Positions 61,690 through 64,000 of a stretch of 64,000 bases of DNA are shown piece after piece (the stretch's first letter is position 1; each line of letters opens with the position of its first letter). The translations under genes were made by a program, and so were the position numbers. This stretch comes from Phycisphaerales bacterium. GTDB lineage: Bacteria > Planctomycetota > Phycisphaerae > Sedimentisphaerales > Anaerobacaceae. Where the stretch lies: positions 1 through 64,000 of the forward strand of contig PLLP01000024.1 of the NCBI GenBank assembly GCA_003141315.1. The letters run 5' to 3'. Under the pieces are notes generated by a model that saw nothing but the letters and a program-made list of their open reading frames with translations, had not been told where the DNA came from and searched no databases.

Positions 61690-62216
61690 AAATTGTTTCC
61701 TGTGCCTTCGGATAGTTTCTCGATAACCTTGCCGTAATCGGCTTCTGTTTTCAATCCGACGAGTCGCATCGCTTCTTTGCCGTCTTTGAAGATTAGAACT
61801 GTAGGAGTTGCCTCGACCTTGTTTTCATTTGCCAGCTCGGCAAACTGCGAGACATCCACCTTAATGAAGACAGCCTTTCCCTGATATTTTTCGGCGACTT
61901 TTTCGAGAACCGGCGACAATAATTTGCAGGGATAGCACCATTCAGCGTAGAAATCCGCCAGCACTACGCCTTTGGAATTCTTCGCTTTTTCAAACGCTTC
62001 CTTGTTTCCGACAGTAATAACCATTGAGTTCTCCTTTCCTGATGAACCGGTATTTAGCAGAAAAATTAAAAAACCTCCCAGCATTGCCCCCACCATCATT
62101 CCCCGCAGGGGGTTGGCGGTAAGAGGGCAGGCGCCGGTTGTGCATTTTCCGAAATAGCCCAGCAGGCCGCCGATAACTGCCCCTGCCAGGATTCCAAAAA
62201 CAAGCCGAATAAACAT
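61686..62216 (-). CDS. Membrane (DUF6132-like) - thioredoxin fusion with internal start
   Basis: 176 residues. Residues 1-60 contain two hydrophobic helices around KCTTGACPLTANPLRG, a motif of small DUF6132-type membrane proteins. Residues ~65-176 are a complete thioredoxin with active site FYAEWCYPCKLL (WCYPC, not the common WCGPC) and the cis-proline in EATPTVLIFKDG. GGAAAGG precedes the first ATG. A second strong site, GGAAAGGAG (62031-62039), precedes an in-frame ATG at 62024 (MVITVGNKEAF), so a free cytoplasmic thioredoxin of 112 residues is probably also made. It may also be two ancestral genes joined by loss of a stop codon. Overlaps arsR. Confidence 0.82.
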   Translation of the reverse strand: MFIRLVFGILAGAVIGGLLGYFGKCTTGACPLTANPLRGMMVGAMLGGFLIFLLNTGSSGKENSMVITVGNKEAFEKAKNSKGVVLADFYAEWCYPCKLLSPVLEKVAEKYQGKAVFIKVDVSQFAELANENKVEATPTVLIFKDGKEAMRLVGLKTEADYGKVIEKLSEGTGNNL

Positions 62217-62234
62217 ATTTTATACCTTTCCAAC

Positions 62235-62256
62235 TATATTAAGATATTTTAATATA
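62235..62256. promoter_or_regulatory. Candidate ArsR operator
   Basis: TATATTAA (62235-62242), six bases, TTAATATA (62249-62256): a perfect 8-bp inverted repeat 19 bases upstream of the thioredoxin-fusion start and ahead of the co-transcribed arsR gene. AT-rich palindromes of this size are usual ArsR sites. Confidence 0.6.
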
Positions 62257-62314
62257 CTTATACTATTGCGGAAAGCAAAATGTTCTTAAAAAAACATATT
62301 TTTTCACAGGAGGT

Positions 62315-63967
62315 TTATGGGGTTTGCCGGCCGCCTGCGGGCTGCGGCTGACTATTTTGGTCTGTTTTTTTGGTATTTTGCCCGTCGAGCCTGTTATAAA
62401 AAAGAGCCTCCCTGTTAGAAAGCTTATTTTGTTGAATCAGGCTGCGTATATTCTGCACGTCGATATTTCCGGAAGAGGGGGCTGCTGACTGAACGTTTTG
62501 CGGCTCGATGAGTTCGGCAGAAAAAGCGTTTTTGAAATTGCGGATTGTCGCAAATGAGATAAAAATTGCCGCTGCGGCCACAACAGTTATCAGTATATAC
62601 GATGAAAGGGTTTTTGCAGGCGGCTTTTGGATGCCGGTAATTTTTTCCGGCAGGTGTCGGTCCGCCTTCGGCGGGTCGCGATAAATGCAGTCGGTCTGAA
62701 CGGCCGGCGTAATGTTAGATTTACGAAGGCGAAATCTTTTTGGGGACAGGAATTTTTTGAATATGGCAATCCTGTTCAGGATGGACAAAAATGCGCCCGT
62801 TGGGCAGAGGAACCGGCAAAACAGCCTTGTGTAAAATAATGAGCCGGCGAGAGCAACAATGGCTATGGTAATTATGTATGGGGTTATAGAACGGGAAAAT
62901 ATAGAAACAAGCGGGTCGGATGACAGGGTCGACTGATTTCTGGAGACAAAAAAAGCGATGATGAAAATGAAAAGAAGCAGGTATTTTACGAAGGTAAGAT
63001 TTCTGGAAATAGATGCCGGCACGGATGGTTTTAATCTTCGCGGCACAACAGAGCCAACCAGTTCTTGGAGTGCGCCGAATGGGCAGAGATAGCCGCAGTA
63101 GATATTTCCAAAGATGATTACGAGAACCGGAACGATAGCAGTGATAAGAAAGGCGACGCCGAAAGCAACGGCAGGCAGATTCAGCGTGAGCAGGTTAGAT
63201 ACCTGCACGAGAGAATACTGGGCGTTAAATAGGACACCGGCAACGATAAAGTTGATAAGAAGAATCGCCAGTCTTATTTTGTAGCCGCCGAGGGAAATTA
63301 TGATTAAGCTTGCAGCGATAGCAGCAGCCAGGAATAGAGCAGCATAATCAAAAGGCCTGGCGACGGCTGTTTCTTTTGTTTCAGCTGACGGCTTGTTTTT
63401 ATCGAGCTCCTGGCGGGCGAATTCCTGTGCGGAGGTCTGCAAAGAGGCTATAATGGCATTATAACTGATTGTTGCGCCTGTGACGGCATCGGTTTGCGAG
63501 AACGGCTGGCGGTTGAACAGGTATTTACCCAGCAGGAGATTTTTTTTATCGATTACCTTCTTGAGATATTCCGGAGTTTCATTAGAGGTAATTATTTGAA
63601 AGTCGAGGAGTTTGCCGGCGGGGTCGATGAAGATGGCCAGATTTATTTTGCCGCCGAACCCGCTGATTTGCGGCGCGAAATTCTCGCTGCTGAAGATAAA
63701 ACCCGCGAGCCTTTCATTGCTGTCGTATATTTTATAGTAGCCGGCGATTTCCTGCGATAGCTGGACGGATACCGGCTGGATTTTTAATGCTCCTGCGAGG
63801 GATTCGGCGGTCTGCTGCGGCAGAGATGCGAAAGAAGCAACCGCAGCCGGCTGAGTTTGCCGTACAGTTGGCCGGAAAAAGAGAATATTCGAGCATAAAA
63901 TTACCGTTAAGGCGACTGCGAAGAGAACGAAGCCGAATCTTGTTGTGCGATGAATTGTTTTTGACAT
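62315..63967 (-). CDS. NosR/NapH-like membrane flavoprotein with FMN-binding domain
   Basis: 550 residues. After one N-terminal helix, residues ~50-190 are an FMN-binding domain (TDAVTGATISYNAII carries the flavinylated-Thr motif). About six helices follow, with two polyferredoxin-type motifs CGYLCPFGALQEL and CRFLCPTGAFLSIL. NosR-like proteins end in a 2x[4Fe-4S] domain; here only CIYRDPPKADRHLPEK remains, and it is coded by a GC palindrome (CCGCCGAAGGCGGA). It probably carries electrons across the membrane to periplasmic partners. Upstream of the thioredoxin and arsR genes on the same strand, 98 bases apart. Confidence 0.82.
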   Translation of the reverse strand: MSKTIHRTTRFGFVLFAVALTVILCSNILFFRPTVRQTQPAAVASFASLPQQTAESLAGALKIQPVSVQLSQEIAGYYKIYDSNERLAGFIFSSENFAPQISGFGGKINLAIFIDPAGKLLDFQIITSNETPEYLKKVIDKKNLLLGKYLFNRQPFSQTDAVTGATISYNAIIASLQTSAQEFARQELDKNKPSAETKETAVARPFDYAALFLAAAIAASLIIISLGGYKIRLAILLINFIVAGVLFNAQYSLVQVSNLLTLNLPAVAFGVAFLITAIVPVLVIIFGNIYCGYLCPFGALQELVGSVVPRRLKPSVPASISRNLTFVKYLLLFIFIIAFFVSRNQSTLSSDPLVSIFSRSITPYIITIAIVALAGSLFYTRLFCRFLCPTGAFLSILNRIAIFKKFLSPKRFRLRKSNITPAVQTDCIYRDPPKADRHLPEKITGIQKPPAKTLSSYILITVVAAAAIFISFATIRNFKNAFSAELIEPQNVQSAAPSSGNIDVQNIRSLIQQNKLSNREALFYNRLDGQNTKKTDQNSQPQPAGGRQTP

Positions 63968-64000
63968 CGGCAGGATTTCTGCGTGCCTGTATTTTTTTAA

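Overview
The window reads as a chromosome segment of an uncultured, probably anaerobic planctomycete of the Phycisphaerae/Sedimentisphaerales type. The clues are a dockerin-like C-terminus (GDINLDGKVDFTDFAYF), a GLUG-protein leader (YSGGTGEPNDPWQI), a PEP-CTERM remnant (IPAPGAVLLG), heavy intergenic palindromic repeats and energy-converting hydrogenase-type complexes. This is inference from family resemblance only; no search was run.

Layout. 1-1.2 kb: the end of a DNA methyltransferase fused to a nuclease-like domain. 2.2-4.7 kb: secreted GH2 glycosidase. 4.8-8.8 kb: a sulfur-assimilation operon (Rrf2 regulator with promoter and operator, MetY, YezD, DUF3034, CysK). 8.7-10.3 kb: a lectin segment bracketed by a duplicated cysK tail. 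10.3-13.4 kb: tRNA thiolation/sulfur-transfer operon (MnmA, E1-like enzyme, cysteine desulfurase). 13.4-15.6 kb: MscS channel and DUF1646 permease. 17-22.5 kb: amino-sugar/MurNAc salvage (GH20, AnmK, MurQ, SSS symporter). 22.6-25.1 kb: membrane pyrophosphatase. 25.2-35.3 kb: a complex-I-like group 4 [NiFe] hydrogenase operon with three antiporter-like subunits and its own maturation protease, interrupted by a GIY-YIG cassette with 14-bp inverted repeats. 35.7 kb: a candidate structured RNA. 36-38.5 kb: a decaying RHS toxin/immunity locus with chimeric small genes.

40.2-48.8 kb is the most striking region. An intact tRNA-Pro(TGG) gene and a 48-bp exact copy of its 3' half bracket a complete second group-4-type membrane complex (HyfB/C/E/F/G and a fused HyfH-I) plus a helix-turn-helix/PTS-IIA regulator. 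The catalytic large subunit of this complex has lost all four cysteines that hold the NiFe centre. It therefore looks like an energy-converting-hydrogenase-related (Ehr) complex carried on a tRNA-targeted island. So an apparently functional group 4 hydrogenase and a cofactor-less relative sit about 5 kb apart.

After the island come a trimeric autotransporter adhesin with a membrane-anchored partner (49-52 kb), a complete histidine-utilisation operon hutU-hutH-hutI-ftcD (52.4-58.7 kb), an acetyltransferase, a response regulator, an outer-membrane beta-barrel protein, and a redox cluster (ArsR regulator, membrane/thioredoxin fusion, NosR-like flavoprotein) that runs off the right end.

Metabolically the window describes an organism that takes up sulfide into cysteine and homocysteine, recycles peptidoglycan sugars, ferments histidine, and couples H2/ferredoxin and pyrophosphate to ion gradients. 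Domain assignments come from motif reading of the translated sequence; Rfam/Pfam/BLAST confirmation was not possible.
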